From assembly GCF_018070575.1 (NCBI RefSeq), contig NZ_JAGPXN010000008.1:124001-188000 (forward strand): a stretch of DNA of 64,000 nucleotides. The letters run 5' to 3'. The notes below the pieces were generated by a model, which searched no databases, was not told the origin of the DNA, and saw only the letters and a program-made list of their open reading frames with translations. The position numbers were made by a program, and so were the translations under genes. Of this stretch, positions 1 to 9,500 are shown piece after piece (position 1 is the first letter of the stretch; the number at the start of each line of letters is the position of its first letter). This DNA comes from Micromonospora sp. C31 (GTDB lineage Bacteria > Actinomycetota > Actinomycetes > Mycobacteriales > Micromonosporaceae).

Positions 1-327
1 GGGCTGGACGTCCTGGTGGCCACGAACGGGGGATACGCGAAACGCACCCCGATCGAGGAATACCCCGTGCAGGGCCGGGGAGGTAAGGGCGTGCTGACTG
101 CGAAGATCACCGAGCGGCGCGGTGGTCTGGTCGGTGCGGTGGTGATCGACCCGGACGACGAGCTGTTCGCGATCACCAGCAACGGTGGTGTCATCCGGAC
201 TCCGGTGAAGCCTGTACGCCGTACGCGTGACCGGAACACAATGGGGGTCAAGCTGATGGACCTTCCGGATGGCGTGACTATCGTGGCGATTGCTCGCAAT
301 GCCGACGAGCCTGACGAACAGGACTAG
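1..327 (+). CDS. gyrA: DNA gyrase subunit A, C-terminal end (partial)
   Basis: The window begins inside this reading frame, so only the last 108 residues are visible. They correspond to the final blades of the C-terminal beta-pinwheel that wraps DNA in GyrA, with repeated elements such as GRGGKGV and MGVKLMDL and an acidic tail ending NADEPDEQD. GyrA pairs with GyrB to introduce negative supercoils. The next gene starts four bases after the stop, so the two are probably co-transcribed. The order gyrA, DUF3566, tRNA-Ile, tRNA-Ala is a typical actinobacterial origin-proximal arrangement. The identification rests on the sequence and on this synteny; the catalytic tyrosine lies outside the window. 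Confidence 0.95.
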   Translation, partial: GLDVLVATNGGYAKRTPIEEYPVQGRGGKGVLTAKITERRGGLVGAVVIDPDDELFAITSNGGVIRTPVKPVRRTRDRNTMGVKLMDLPDGVTIVAIARNADEPDEQD

Positions 328-331
328 TTGA

Positions 332-1243
332 ATGACGGAGACACAGGCGAAGTCGGGGAACACGGGGACCTCGGCCACCCCGGTCGACGAGGAGGCCGCG
401 AAGAGCGGCACACCAGCGACCGGCCGCGCGGCCGTGGGTCGGGCGACCGTCCCCGCCGACGCGCCTGCCCCGAAATTCACCCGGGCTCCCGGAATGACAC
501 CGCCTCCGGACAAGCCCTCGGAGGACGGCGACGCCGGGGACCGGACGGAAGCGGTGGGGGTCGACAAGCCGGCCTCGGCCACCAAGCCGGCCGCCGCCCC
601 CGCACCGACGACGACGCAGCCGCTGAAGGTCGGTGCGGCCCAGTCGAGCGGCAGCACCGGGACATTGCCGCGGATCACGGGCGCCACCGGCACCCAGCCC
701 CGCGTCACGGGCACCGCGAAGCCCCAGTCGGACGGCGGCCCGACCGGTGCCGGCCGCCCCGCCAACGGGGGCGGTCTGCCGCCGGGGATCAGCGGCGCCG
801 CAGCCGTCGGGGCGGCACGCGTGGGTGACGCGGTACGCGCCGCGCGTACGTCGGTCAGCTCGGCCGCGTCGCGCGGGCCGCGCCGGGCCCGGCTGAACCT
901 GAAGCGGATCGACCCCTGGTCCGTCATGAAGTTCGCGTTCGCGGTTTCGGTGGTGCTCTTCATCGTCGTGGTGGTGGCCACCTCGGTGCTCTACCTGGCC
1001 CTCGACGCGATGGGCGTGTTCACCAGCGTCAACGACAGCCTGACCGATCTGGTCAGCGCGGGCGGCGGCCAGAGCACCAGCGGCTTCCAGATCACCGCCA
1101 AGGGCGTGATCCTCAGCTCGGCGCTGATCGGCCTGGTCAACGTCGTGCTGTTCACGGCGCTCGCCACGCTCGGGGCGTTCGTCTACAACGTCTGCGCGGA
1201 CCTGGTCGGCGGCATCGAGCTGACCCTCGCCGAGCGCGACTGA
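332..1243 (+). CDS. DUF3566 family membrane protein
   Basis: A 303-residue protein starting at ATG 332, four bases after gyrA. Residues 1 to about 195 are low-complexity, rich in Ala, Pro, Thr and Gly, and probably disordered in the cytoplasm. Two hydrophobic segments follow, at about 200-226 and 259-288, separated by a short polar loop; this C-terminal half is the DUF3566 region. The family almost always lies directly downstream of gyrA in actinobacteria, and its biochemical role is not established to my knowledge. A 12-bp perfect stem-loop begins 10 bases after the stop and should end the gyrA transcript. The N-terminal tail appears long and would be expected to vary between species. Confidence 0.88.
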   Translation: MTETQAKSGNTGTSATPVDEEAAKSGTPATGRAAVGRATVPADAPAPKFTRAPGMTPPPDKPSEDGDAGDRTEAVGVDKPASATKPAAAPAPTTTQPLKVGAAQSSGSTGTLPRITGATGTQPRVTGTAKPQSDGGPTGAGRPANGGGLPPGISGAAAVGAARVGDAVRAARTSVSSAASRGPRRARLNLKRIDPWSVMKFAFAVSVVLFIVVVVATSVLYLALDAMGVFTSVNDSLTDLVSAGGGQSTSGFQITAKGVILSSALIGLVNVVLFTALATLGAFVYNVCADLVGGIELTLAERD

Positions 1244-1252
1244 ACCACCCTT

Positions 1253-1291
1253 GGAAGCCGGGGCACCGCCGAGCGCGGAGCCCCGGCTTCC
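1253..1291 (+). terminator. Stem-loop terminator after DUF3566 gene
   Basis: A perfect 12-bp inverted repeat (GGAAGCCGGGGC, 1253-1264, and its complement at 1280-1291) with a 15-base loop starts 10 bases after the DUF3566 stop. There is no T-tract, as is common in high-GC actinobacteria. Confidence 0.7.
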
Positions 1292-1454
1292 GGGCATTCC
1301 GAGGCCCGTCATCGAGCGGCACGGACGGCGTAATCGGCTGGGCCGAGCGGGAGGCCTCCGGTAGGTTCGGAGGCGACGGCAACGCCCGAACGACGCGACG
1401 GCCCCCGATTTGGGGCCGGACGGACGGATGGGTTAACCTTGCTCGTCGCCACGC

Positions 1455-1528
1455 GGGGCTATAGCTCAGTCGGTTAGAGCGCAGAGCTGATAACTCTGAG
1501 GTCGCTGGTTCGATTCCAGCTAGCCCCA
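1455..1528 (+). tRNA. tRNA-Ile(GAT)
   Basis: A 74-base cloverleaf: acceptor GGGGCTA (1455-1461) pairs with TAGCCCC (1521-1527), the anticodon stem CAGAG/CTCTG encloses loop CTGATAA with anticodon GAT (1489-1491), and the T loop reads GGTTCGATTCC. The discriminator is A1528. The bases after it are CCG, so the 3' CCA is not encoded and must be added enzymatically. Confidence 0.97.
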
Positions 1529-1570
1529 CCGCACATCGTCCGACGGCAGTCGAGCGCGAGGGTAGGCATC

Positions 1571-1699
1571 ATGTTCAAGAAGCTTCTGATCCTGGCCGGT
1601 GTCGTCGGTGTGGCAGCCGTGGTGGCCAGGAAGGTCAAGGCTTCCAACGACGAGCGCGCCCTGTGGCACGAGGCGACCACCGCGCCCGACCTGCGCTGA
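1571..1699 (+). CDS. DLW-39 family micro-protein
   Basis: A 42-residue protein encoded between the two tRNA genes. It starts MFKKLLILAG, has a hydrophobic stretch (residues 5-19), then a charged segment and ends with ALWHEATTAPDLR, the C-terminal signature of the actinobacterial DLW-39 family (named for its D-L-W-like motif and 39-residue length). GC3 is high throughout, which supports real coding. A single-pass membrane location is inferred from the hydrophobic stretch. The function of the family is unknown. Its position between tRNA-Ile and tRNA-Ala near gyrA is conserved in related genomes as I recall them. Confidence 0.85.
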   Translation: MFKKLLILAGVVGVAAVVARKVKASNDERALWHEATTAPDLR

Positions 1700-1740
1700 C
1701 CTCGCCGGCACTAGCCGGCACCGGCGGCGTTGTCCGCCCC

Positions 1741-1816
1741 GGGGCCCTAGCTCAACTGGCAGAGCACTGCCTTTGCAAGGCAGGGGTTAGGGGTTCGAGT
1801 CCCCTGGGCTCCACCA
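1741..1816 (+). tRNA. tRNA-Ala(TGC)
   Basis: A 76-base gene including an encoded CCA (1814-1816). Acceptor GGGGCCC pairs with GGGCTCC with one G-T wobble, the D arm reads TAGCTCAACTGGCAGAGCA, and the anticodon stem CTGCC/GGCAG encloses TTTGCAA with anticodon TGC. The T arm is AGGGGTTCGAGTCCCCT. Confidence 0.97.
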
Positions 1817-1877
1817 ACATCGCCTCTGACCAGGCGATTCCTCATCGCAAGATCAACGGGCACAAGCCGGGCGCAGG

Positions 1878-2540
1878 CTAGTTATGATCTTGCGGCCGGA
1901 TGGACGCCTTGTCGGCACGTGCCGCTGCTGAGCTCAGGACCGAGCCAATGACGCCGCTGGGCCGGTCTCGCTTCGACAGGACGCCGTGCCAGCCTGTAGC
2001 CCAGACCCGGGCCGCCTCGGTCAGCTTGCCGATGAGCTCCGTCTTGCCCTCGGTGTACGCCTCACGGTCGTCTGGGAAGCGGCTGGCCAACTCTCGCTTG
2101 AGGGCCTCGTAGTCGGCACGGGCGTCAGGATGGGCTCGTAGGTAGTCCCGGAACGCCAGGACGTTCAGGTAGCGCGGTGAGCCGGTCGGCACCAGGTGCA
2201 CGTGGTGGGTGCGATGGCCGGGGCGTGGCTTGCAGAACCAGTGCATGACCTCGGCGCGGTAGGGCCTGTAGCAGTAGCTCAGAGGCTTCAGCAGCTCGAT
2301 GCAGGGACGCGACAGCTCAAGGTCTGCCACGCCGACCATGATGTCGATGACTGGTTTGGCGGCGAGGCCGGGCACTGCGGTGCTGCCCACATGGTGGATG
2401 CCGCCAGTGATCCAGGGACCGATGGTCTGACCGATCACGGCGGCCTCGGTGGCGAACCGCTCGGGCCATGCCGTGTCGTAGGGCTCAACGTGAACGGGGG
2501 CGTTGACCTCGTGCGATTCACTGCCATAGTTGTCCGGCAC
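1878..2540 (-). CDS. GrpB-like nucleotidyltransferase-superfamily protein
   Basis: A 220-residue protein of the GrpB/UPF0157 family, which has a nucleotidyltransferase-like fold. The signature is HHVGSTAVPGLAAKPVIDI near residue 60: the G-S-T motif followed by an acidic residue. A later HHVHLV stretch is also typical. No substrate is known for most members. The GTG start at 2540 is chosen because it follows GGCAGGAT at a usable distance, and translation further upstream loses similarity. The last 35 or so residues extend beyond the usual family length. Codon use is visibly less GC3-biased than in neighbours (many GAT, ACT and AGT codons), which hints at acquisition by transfer. Confidence 0.8.
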   Translation of the reverse strand: MPDNYGSESHEVNAPVHVEPYDTAWPERFATEAAVIGQTIGPWITGGIHHVGSTAVPGLAAKPVIDIMVGVADLELSRPCIELLKPLSYCYRPYRAEVMHWFCKPRPGHRTHHVHLVPTGSPRYLNVLAFRDYLRAHPDARADYEALKRELASRFPDDREAYTEGKTELIGKLTEAARVWATGWHGVLSKRDRPSGVIGSVLSSAAARADKASIRPQDHN

Positions 2541-2611
2541 ACCAGCATCCTGCCGGAGAAGTTGTGGCGTCGCAGCCCTCGGTGGCCTGACGCTGCCAGC
2601 AGCGTCTCCGG

Positions 2612-3250
2612 TCAGCGCAGGAACGTGAAGAGCGTTCCCTTGGCGTCCAGGGGTCGCGGTGTGCCTGCGAACCGGTGGACGCCGACGGAGAACCGTACGT
2701 CGTCCGGAGCGTGGAACGCCTCCTCCACGAAGCCGGCGTCGCGAAGCCATCTCCGCACGGCCGGCGTCAGGTCCGGTGTGCGCCGCGCCCGGGTCCAGAT
2801 CACGGTGGCACCCGCTGCGCAGAACTGAGGCAGGGCGGCGACCGTTCGCTCCACGTCGGCGTCCGAGATGTTGCCGAAGACTCCGACCATGAGCACCAGA
2901 TCCGCCGGAACCGCACCGGCATAGGAGTAGGACCGGCCCGCGTCCGCCTGCCTGATCACGAGGTGGGAGAGCCCGGACCGGTCGGCGGCGGCCCGCGCGG
3001 CGGCCACGTTGCCGGCGTCGTACTCGAGCAGGGTCACGCGCAGGCGTCGGGCGTCGGACCGTGCGGCCAGGACGCCGATGAGGTCGTGGCCCTGCCCCGC
3101 GCAGGCGCTGACCACCGTCAGCCGTTCCTCGGCGCGCTCGTCGAGCCACGAGGCGATGTGCTGCTGCACCAGCCGCAGTCGACGTGACAGCGGGGACCTC
3201 GCGTCGGCGTAGGGCTCGTGCCACGCCTGCCAGTCGGTCCGGACGGTCAC
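2612..3250 (-). CDS. Putative SAM-dependent methyltransferase
   Basis: A 212-residue protein with a class I methyltransferase core. SACAGQGHD (about residues 48-56) looks like the glycine-rich SAM-binding motif I, LLEYDAGNVAAA provides the acidic residue after strand 2, and a hydrophobic strand (ADLVLMVGVFGNI) follows. The substrate cannot be told from the sequence. Its start overlaps the stop of the upstream HAD phosphatase gene by four bases, so the two are translationally coupled and probably act together. Most of the catalytic signature is weak compared with well-known methyltransferases, so the specific activity remains uncertain. Confidence 0.7.
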   Translation of the reverse strand: MTVRTDWQAWHEPYADARSPLSRRLRLVQQHIASWLDERAEERLTVVSACAGQGHDLIGVLAARSDARRLRVTLLEYDAGNVAAARAAADRSGLSHLVIRQADAGRSYSYAGAVPADLVLMVGVFGNISDADVERTVAALPQFCAAGATVIWTRARRTPDLTPAVRRWLRDAGFVEEAFHAPDDVRFSVGVHRFAGTPRPLDAKGTLFTFLR

Positions 3251-4002
3251 GGGCGGGCGTGCTCCCGCAGCAGCGCGAGGAGCCCGTGGCCGTCCTCGAT
3301 CCGCGCGTCCGGCTCGACGCCTGCCAGCGCCGGCTCCCGGTCAGTGCGGGGCGACCGCATGAGGATCGCGGCGCCCGCGCCGGCACGACGGGAGCACACG
3401 ATGTCACGGTGCACGGTGTCGCCGACGAACCAGCAGTCGCCGATCGGTACCGCGACGGCACGGGCCGCCAGCAGCGCCAGTTCCGGGTTCGGCTTCCGGG
3501 GCCCGGCCTCGTCGCTGTAGAACTCGGCCCGGAACAGTCCGGAGAGCTCCGCGGCGGCGAGGAAGTCCCGGTGGGCGGCGCCGCAGAGCGTGTTGCTGAC
3601 GACCGCCATCGGCAGGCCGGCGTCGGCGGCGTGGCGCAGGGCCTCGGGGATGCCGGGACGTACCGCCCATTCCTGGCGCCAGGTCCAGGCGTACGCCAGG
3701 GGGGTCGCCTCCCGCTCGACGGCGTCGCGGGCCTCCCGCGGCCAGGACCGGGTCACGAAGTCGGCCCACACCTGGCCGTGTGGCAGCTCGACGGGGTCGC
3801 CCGTCCTGCCGATGTCGTCGCGCCACAGGGCGTAGGCCCGGGCGCCCTCGCCGAGGTCCCGGGCGATCTGCTCGTCCGGCACCGCGCCGTCGACGAGCTC
3901 GGCGAGTCGTCGCACCAGCCCGGGGGCGGCCGGCGGTTGGGGCGGCGCGTCGACCAGGACGCCGCCGAAGTCCAGCAGGAGAGCCCGAGGGGTACGAAGC
4001 AT
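3247..4002 (-). CDS. HAD-superfamily hydrolase
   Basis: A 251-residue HAD phosphatase. Motif I is LLLDFGGVLVD: the nucleophile Asp is present, and the usual second Asp is replaced by Gly, as in the dehalogenase/epoxide-hydrolase-N-terminus-like subgroup. Motif II is MAVVSNT, motif III is the Lys in GPRKPNPE, and motif IV is WFVGDTVHRDI with both acidic residues. A helical cap lies between residues 25 and 125. ATG 4002 is preferred over an in-frame GTG at 4020 because GAGGA precedes it by eight bases and motif I then starts near residue 10. It is coupled to the methyltransferase downstream through a four-base overlap. The substrate is unknown. Confidence 0.85.
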   Translation of the reverse strand: MLRTPRALLLDFGGVLVDAPPQPPAAPGLVRRLAELVDGAVPDEQIARDLGEGARAYALWRDDIGRTGDPVELPHGQVWADFVTRSWPREARDAVEREATPLAYAWTWRQEWAVRPGIPEALRHAADAGLPMAVVSNTLCGAAHRDFLAAAELSGLFRAEFYSDEAGPRKPNPELALLAARAVAVPIGDCWFVGDTVHRDIVCSRRAGAGAAILMRSPRTDREPALAGVEPDARIEDGHGLLALLREHARP

Positions 4003-4081
4003 GCCGCCATCCTCGCGCACCGGGGCCCGGATGGGGAGGCGAGCAGTGGCGGTCGGCGGCAGGGCCCCGCCCCCGGCACGT

Positions 4082-4087
4082 TAGCGT
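4082..4087 (+). promoter_or_regulatory. Leaderless -10 hexamer for Sua5 gene
   Basis: TAGCGT lies six bases before the GTG start at 4094, and no Shine-Dalgarno is visible. This spacing places the transcript start at the start codon. Confidence 0.5.
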
Positions 4088-4093
4088 CGGTGC

Positions 4094-5080
4094 GTGACCA
4101 CCGGATCCCCACGCGTGCTACCGGCCGACAGCGGCATCGCCGAGGCGGCCTCCGTCCTGCGTACCGGCGGGTTGGTGGCCTTTCCCACCGAGACCGTCTA
4201 CGGGCTGGGCGCGAACGCGCTGGACGCCCGGGCCGCCGCCCGGATCTTCGAGGCGAAGGCGCGGCCCAGCTTCGACCCGCTGATCACGCACCTCGCCGAC
4301 GCCGCCGAGCTGGAGAAGCTGGTCGGGGCGGTACCGGCGGCGGTGGCGGCGCTGGCTGAGCGCTTCTGGCCCGGCCCGCTCACGTTGATCGTCGACCGGC
4401 CGGCGGCGATCCCGCCGATCGTCACGTCCGGGCTGGCGACGATGGCGGTGCGGGTGCCGGACAACGCGTACGCGCTGGCGCTGGTCGGCGAGGCCGGGGT
4501 GCCGGTGGCGGCGCCGAGCGCGAACCGGTTCGGCCAGCTCAGCCCGACGCGGGCCGAGCACGTGGTGCGGGGCCTGGGTGGCGCCGTGGACGTGGTGCTC
4601 GACGGCGGGCCGACGCGGTGCGGCATCGAGTCGACCATCGTGGACGCCCGGGGCGGGCGGCCGGTGGTGCTGCGCCTCGGCGCGCTGCCCGTTGAGGCGC
4701 TGGAGGAGGTCGCCGGCCCGGTGACCGTACGCCCGGGCAGCTCCGGGCAGCCCGTGGCGCCCGGCACGCTGGCGGCGCACTACGCCCCGCGTACGCCGCT
4801 GCGGCTGGCGTCGGGCGGCGAGCCGCCGGCGGCCGACGGGGTCCGGCGCGGCTTCCTGGCCTTCCGGGACCGGCCGGCGGGCGACTGGGCGGCGGTGGAG
4901 GTGCTCTCCGCCGCCGGTGACCTGACCGAGGCCGCCGCGCGGCTGTTCGACGCGCTGCACGAGCTGGACGCGACCGGGGTCGGTGAGATCCTGGTCGAGC
5001 CGGTTCCGGAGGTGGGCGTCGGCCGCGCGGTCAACGACCGGTTGCGCCGCGCCGCCGCCACCTGGCACCCGGCGGGGTGA
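4094..5080 (+). CDS. L-threonylcarbamoyladenylate synthase (Sua5/YwlC family)
   Basis: A 328-residue enzyme making threonylcarbamoyl-AMP from threonine, bicarbonate and ATP, the first step of the universal t6A37 modification of ANN-decoding tRNAs. The YrdC domain (residues 10-200) shows FPTETVYGLG, the KARPSFDPLI substrate-binding motif, APSANRFGQLSPT and GIESTIVD. A C-terminal Sua5 domain follows, starting at APGTLAAHYAPRTPL, so this is the long Sua5 type and not the short TsaC type. The GTG start at 4094 sits six bases after a TAGCGT hexamer, consistent with a leaderless mRNA. It is divergent from the HAD/methyltransferase pair. The TsaB/D/E partners are not in the window. Confidence 0.93.
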   Translation: MTTGSPRVLPADSGIAEAASVLRTGGLVAFPTETVYGLGANALDARAAARIFEAKARPSFDPLITHLADAAELEKLVGAVPAAVAALAERFWPGPLTLIVDRPAAIPPIVTSGLATMAVRVPDNAYALALVGEAGVPVAAPSANRFGQLSPTRAEHVVRGLGGAVDVVLDGGPTRCGIESTIVDARGGRPVVLRLGALPVEALEEVAGPVTVRPGSSGQPVAPGTLAAHYAPRTPLRLASGGEPPAADGVRRGFLAFRDRPAGDWAAVEVLSAAGDLTEAAARLFDALHELDATGVGEILVEPVPEVGVGRAVNDRLRRAAATWHPAG

Positions 5081-5202
5081 GGCGGGCGCTGGACACCGCT
5101 CCTGCCGACCACCGTGCGCCGGCGGTTCCTTCCGGGTGCATGGGCCGGGAGGACGGGGGTAGGAGATACGGCAACGATCCCCTGGAAGTGAGGTGTCAGC
5201 CA

Positions 5203-5622
5203 ATGCCGACCGCACGTGAGATCATGACGAACGACGTGACCTGCATCCGTGAGCAGGACGACCTCAGGACGGCTGCGAAGCAGATGGCCCAGCTGGGCGT
5301 CGGCTCGCTGCCGATCTGCGGGAACGACAACCGGCTCAAGGGCATGCTGACCGACCGCGACATCGTGGTGAAGGTCCTCGCCGAGGGTCGCGACCCGGGC
5401 CGGGTCACCGCCGGTGAGCTCGCCCAGGGCGAGGCGGTGACGATCGGTGCCGACGACGACGCGGCGGAGGTCCTGCGGACCATGAGCCAGCACCAGGTGC
5501 GCCGGCTGCCGGTGATCGACGGGCACGACCTCGTCGGCATCGTGGCGGTCGCCGACGTGGCCCGTTCCCTGCCGGAGCGCCCGGTGGGCGACCTCATCGA
5601 GGCCATCTCCGAGCGCGCCTGA
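5203..5622 (+). CDS. CBS-pair domain protein
   Basis: A 139-residue protein consisting of two CBS motifs and little else. The first (residues 5-60) contains REIMTNDVTCIRE and KGMLTDRDIVVK, and the second (75-130) contains HQVRRLPVIDGHDLVGIVAVADVAR. Stand-alone CBS pairs bind adenosine ligands such as AMP or ATP and act as sensors or stress proteins; the ligand here is not known. ATG 5203 follows GTGAGG at good spacing. A related but separate CBS-pair protein is encoded at 16568-16993 on the other strand. The downstream convergent metallo-hydrolase gene is separated from it by an imperfect stem-loop. Confidence 0.9.
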   Translation: MPTAREIMTNDVTCIREQDDLRTAAKQMAQLGVGSLPICGNDNRLKGMLTDRDIVVKVLAEGRDPGRVTAGELAQGEAVTIGADDDAAEVLRTMSQHQVRRLPVIDGHDLVGIVAVADVARSLPERPVGDLIEAISERA

Positions 5623-5635
5623 CCGAGGATCGCGA

Positions 5636-5677
5636 CCGATCGTCGCCCTCCGGCCCCGGCCGGGAGGCGGCGATCGG
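5636..5677. terminator. Bidirectional terminator-like stem-loop
   Basis: An imperfect inverted repeat pairs 5636-5651 with 5662-5677 (CCGATCG end perfectly matched, a few internal mismatches). It lies between convergent genes and could serve both. Confidence 0.5.
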
Positions 5678-5723
5678 CGTACGTGGGTCCGCCCGCCTGC
5701 GGCGGACGGGGCGGGCCGGCGGC

Positions 5724-6527
5724 TCAGCCCGGTGGGGTCAGTGGGACGGTCTCGCCGCGGGCGATGGTGCGGACGCTTCCGGCGAGGCCCCGCCGCCGGA
5801 CCTCCGCCACGAAGTGGCCCAGCGGTGAGCGGAACACCGGATAGTCGTCGTAGTGGATCGGCACGGTGAGCTTCGGCCGGACCAGCTCGACGAGGTCGGT
5901 GCCCTGCCGCGCGTCCATGGTCAGCAGGAGGCCGGCGATCCGGGTGCCGCCGAGGTGGATCAGCATCGCGTCGATGCCCGGGTACCGCTCGGGGATGGCG
6001 GCCAGCATCGGCCGGTTCAGCGTGTCGCCGGTGACGTAGAGCCGGAACCGGCGGCTACCGTCGCGTTCCAGGTCGATCATCGTGCCCATCACGTCGGGCA
6101 GCAGCAGGTCCAGCGCGCCCGGCCCGTGCCTGCCCGGCATCGAGGTCAGCCGCAGCGTCTCGCCGTCCCGGCGCAGCTCCCGGGAGGTCCAGGTGGGCAG
6201 CCCTTCGGCGGCCTGGAAACCCCAGCGGCGCAGCTTCCGCTCGGCAGCGGGGGTGGTGACGACCGGCAGTTCGCGGTCGAGTTCGCGGCGGGCCACGCGG
6301 TCGAAGTGGTCGCCGTGCAGGTGGGAGAGGACGACCGCATCCAGCGAGGGCAGTTGGGCGATCCGCAACGCCGGGTCGGTGCGCCGGCGGGACCAGAGCC
6401 CCTTGCCCAGGTACGCGCGCTGGCCCCGGTGCAGGAAGTTCGGGTCGGTGAGCAGGGTGAACCCGCCGATCCGTAGCACCGTGGTGGCGGTGCCGACGAA
6501 CGTGACCTCCGCCTGCGTCGTGGACAT
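5724..6527 (-). CDS. MBL-fold metallo-hydrolase (UlaG/lactonase-like)
   Basis: A 267-residue metallo-beta-lactamase-fold enzyme. The metal-binding signature HLHGDHFD lies near residue 75, RHGPG supplies a later His, VTGDTL the bridging Asp, and PIHYDDYPVF the terminal His. The opening VTFVGTATTVLRIGGFTLLTDP is typical of the UlaG-like/NAPE-PLD-like branch, which hydrolyses lactones or phosphodiesters; the substrate here is unknown. ATG 6527 is chosen because GGAGG lies six bases upstream; an earlier ATG at 6539 has no ribosome site. It stands 64 bases downstream of the large P-type ATPase gene stop on the same strand and could be read from it. Confidence 0.85.
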   Translation of the reverse strand: MSTTQAEVTFVGTATTVLRIGGFTLLTDPNFLHRGQRAYLGKGLWSRRRTDPALRIAQLPSLDAVVLSHLHGDHFDRVARRELDRELPVVTTPAAERKLRRWGFQAAEGLPTWTSRELRRDGETLRLTSMPGRHGPGALDLLLPDVMGTMIDLERDGSRRFRLYVTGDTLNRPMLAAIPERYPGIDAMLIHLGGTRIAGLLLTMDARQGTDLVELVRPKLTVPIHYDDYPVFRSPLGHFVAEVRRRGLAGSVRTIARGETVPLTPPG

Positions 6528-6591
6528 GCGCACCTCCACCGGTGGCTCTACCCGTGATCGGCGCGGCCATGCCGGTCCGCGAGGGCCACGG

Positions 6592-9500
6592 TCACGCCGG
6601 CCCGTCGGCCGGCGACCGCCCGGGGGAGTCGGACGGGTCCGCCGGCCCGGACTCGGGCCGGGGCAGGCGCTCCACCAGGCGGGTGAGTGCGCCGTTCGCG
6701 AGGGTGGCGCCGAGTGCGGAGCCCGTCGCGATGCTCCAGCCGACCGGACCGAGCGGCGTGCAGCCGAAGAAGTGGCTGACCCCCGGTGTCTGGACCACCA
6801 CCACCAGCACCCCGAGCGACGCGGCGGTGGAGGCCAGTACGGCCGGACTGGTGCCGCCGGCGAGCACCGTCTGTCCGAGCTGCGTGCCGACCAGCGAGAC
6901 CAGCGCGACGGTGCCCGCCCGCCGACGTCGCCCCGTGTAGCGGGCCAACGTCCAGCCGGCGGTGGCGCCCAGCGTCGTGGCGGCGGCGCGCAGCCCGATC
7001 TCCCGGGTCATCGTCTCGCCCAGCGAGGTGTCGGGGCCCTCCCGGAGCAGGCCGTCGGCGTGGTCCGCCGCGGGTGGGCGTACCGCGATCGCCAACGCCG
7101 GTGCCAGGTCGGTGAGCAGGTTCACCAGGAGCAGTTGCCGGCCGGTGAGGGCCGAGTGGCCGGTCGCGGCGGCGGTCAGCACACTGAACGCGATCTCGCC
7201 GAGGTTCCCGCCGACGAGGATGCTGAGCGCGTGGCGTACCGAGGACCACATCGCCCGGCCCTCGACGAGGGTGGCGATGATGGTCTCCAGCCGGTCGTCG
7301 GTGACCACCAGGTCGGCCGCCGCCCGGGCGGCCGGGGTGCCCCGCTGACCGAGCGCGATGCCCACGTCGGCCAGTCGGATCGCCGCGGCGTCGTTGGCGC
7401 CGTCGCCGGTCATCGCCACCGTACGCCCGCACGTCTGCAAAGCCTGGATGATCCGTACCTTGTGCGCCGGGGTGCACCGGGCGACCACGTCCGTGGCGGC
7501 GAGTCGCGCGGCGAGGGCCTCGTCGTCGAGCTGGTCGAGTTCCGTCGCGGTGACGACCCGCTGCTCCTCGTGGGCGCTGATGGTCGCCGCGATCGCCGCG
7601 GCGGTCGCCGGATGGTCGCCGGTGATCATGATGGTGTGCACGCCGGCCTGGCGGATGCGGCGCACGGCGGGGGCGGCGCTCTCGCGTACCCCGTCGGCGA
7701 GGGCCAGTAGGCCGACGAAGGTCAGGTCGTGCACCTGCCCGTCCGTGACGCCGGGCGAGGAGACCCGGCACTCGGCCACGGCGAGGATCCGGTGCCCCGC
7801 CGCCGCCCGGTCGGCGAGCATGGCGTGCAGGCCGTCGCGCCCCTCGTCGTCGAGCGGCTCGTCGCCTCCTTCCGGCGTACGCCGGGCCGAGCACCGGGGC
7901 AGCACCGACTCCGGGGCCCCCTTCACGCTGAGCAGCAGCCGGTCCCCGGCCCGGCCGACGGTGGCGTGGTAGCCGCGGGACGGCTCGAACGGCAGCCCGT
8001 CGACCGGCTCCCAGCCCTGGGCGCCGGTCTGCTCGGTCACCCCGGCGGTTTGGGCGCCGGCGCGGACCGCGCGGTCGGTCTGCTGGGCCAGGTCGTGGGG
8101 TTCGTCGGCGCCCGGGGTGGCGCGCAGCGCGGTCGCGAGGGTGAGCCGCAGGGCGTCGTCGAGCCGGTCGACCGGTGCGTACCGGCCGTCGTCGCCGACC
8201 CCGGCGAGCATCAGCTGCCCCTCGGTGAGGGTGCCGGTCTTGTCGAAGCAGAGCACGTCCACCCGCCCGAGCGCCTCGATGGTGCGCGGGTTGCGGACCA
8301 GCGCGCCGTGCTCCGCCAGCCGTCGCGCGGCGGCCAACTGCGCGGCGCTGACCAGGAAGGGCAGCCCTTCCGGCACGGATGCGACGGCCAGGTTCGCGGC
8401 GGTAGCGGCGGTCTGGGCCAGGGGTACGCCCCGCAGCAGCCCCGCGCCGGCGACCGCCACCGCCGAGCCGGCTGCCAGCGGGATCGCCGCCCGGGTCAGC
8501 CGGCCCAGCCGCGCCTCCACGCCGCTCGACGGCGGGGCCTGCCGCGCCATCGCCAGGCTCCGTCCCGCCTCGGTGTCCGCGCCGGTCGCGACCACCACCG
8601 CCGTCCCGTGGCCGGCCGCGACGCTGGTGCCCTCGTAGAGCATCGACCGCCGGTCGGCGACGGCGGCGGCGACCACCGGCTGTTCGGTCTTGCCGACCGG
8701 CAGCGACTCGCCGGTGAGCGAGGACTCGTCCATCTCCAGCCCGGCCGACCCCAGCACCCGGCAGTCGGCCGGGACGGCGTCCCCCGATTCGAGGAGGACG
8801 ACGTCGCCGGGCACCAGCTCCTCGGCCGGCAGCGTCCGCTCCGCGCCGTCGCGGCGTACCCGGGCGGTCACCGCCGAGCGGGACAGCAGCTCGGCCAGCG
8901 AACGCTCGGTGTTGTGCTGGTGCACCGCCCCGAGCAGGGCCGACCCGCCGACCACGCCGCCGACCAGGGCGGCGTCGACGGGTGAGCCGAAGGTGGCCGA
9001 GAGCACCGCCCCGGCGGCCAGCACCGGGGTGAGCGGGTTGGTCAGCTCGTCGACGAAGGCGCGGAGCAGCCCCGTCGGCCCGGAGGCCCGCACGGTCCGG
9101 TCGCCCCGGCGGCGTTCGGCCTCTGCGGTGGTGAGCCCGTCGGGGTCGGTGTCGAGCTGGTCGAGCACGGTCGAGGACGGCATCAGGTGCCAGGCTTTGA
9201 CGGCCGGTGCCGGGCCGTCCGGTCGGTCGGGCAGCCGGTGCGCCCGCAGGACGCCGTGCGCGAAGGCCAGCGCCGCCGCGCCGTTCACGGCGGCGAGGGC
9301 ACGGTTGGGCAGCCGCGCGGGCGCGGCGGTGAACGCCCCCAGTGCACCGAGGCCGGTGCCGGCCACGGCCAGGCCGATGTTCTGCCGGGTCATCCGGTGG
9401 GCCACCCCGGTCGCCTCGATCAGCAGCGCCGCCACCCGCAGGTCGGCGCCGGCCAGCAGGTGCGCGCCCCAGGGCGGCGGCTCCTCGGGGCCGGAGAGCC

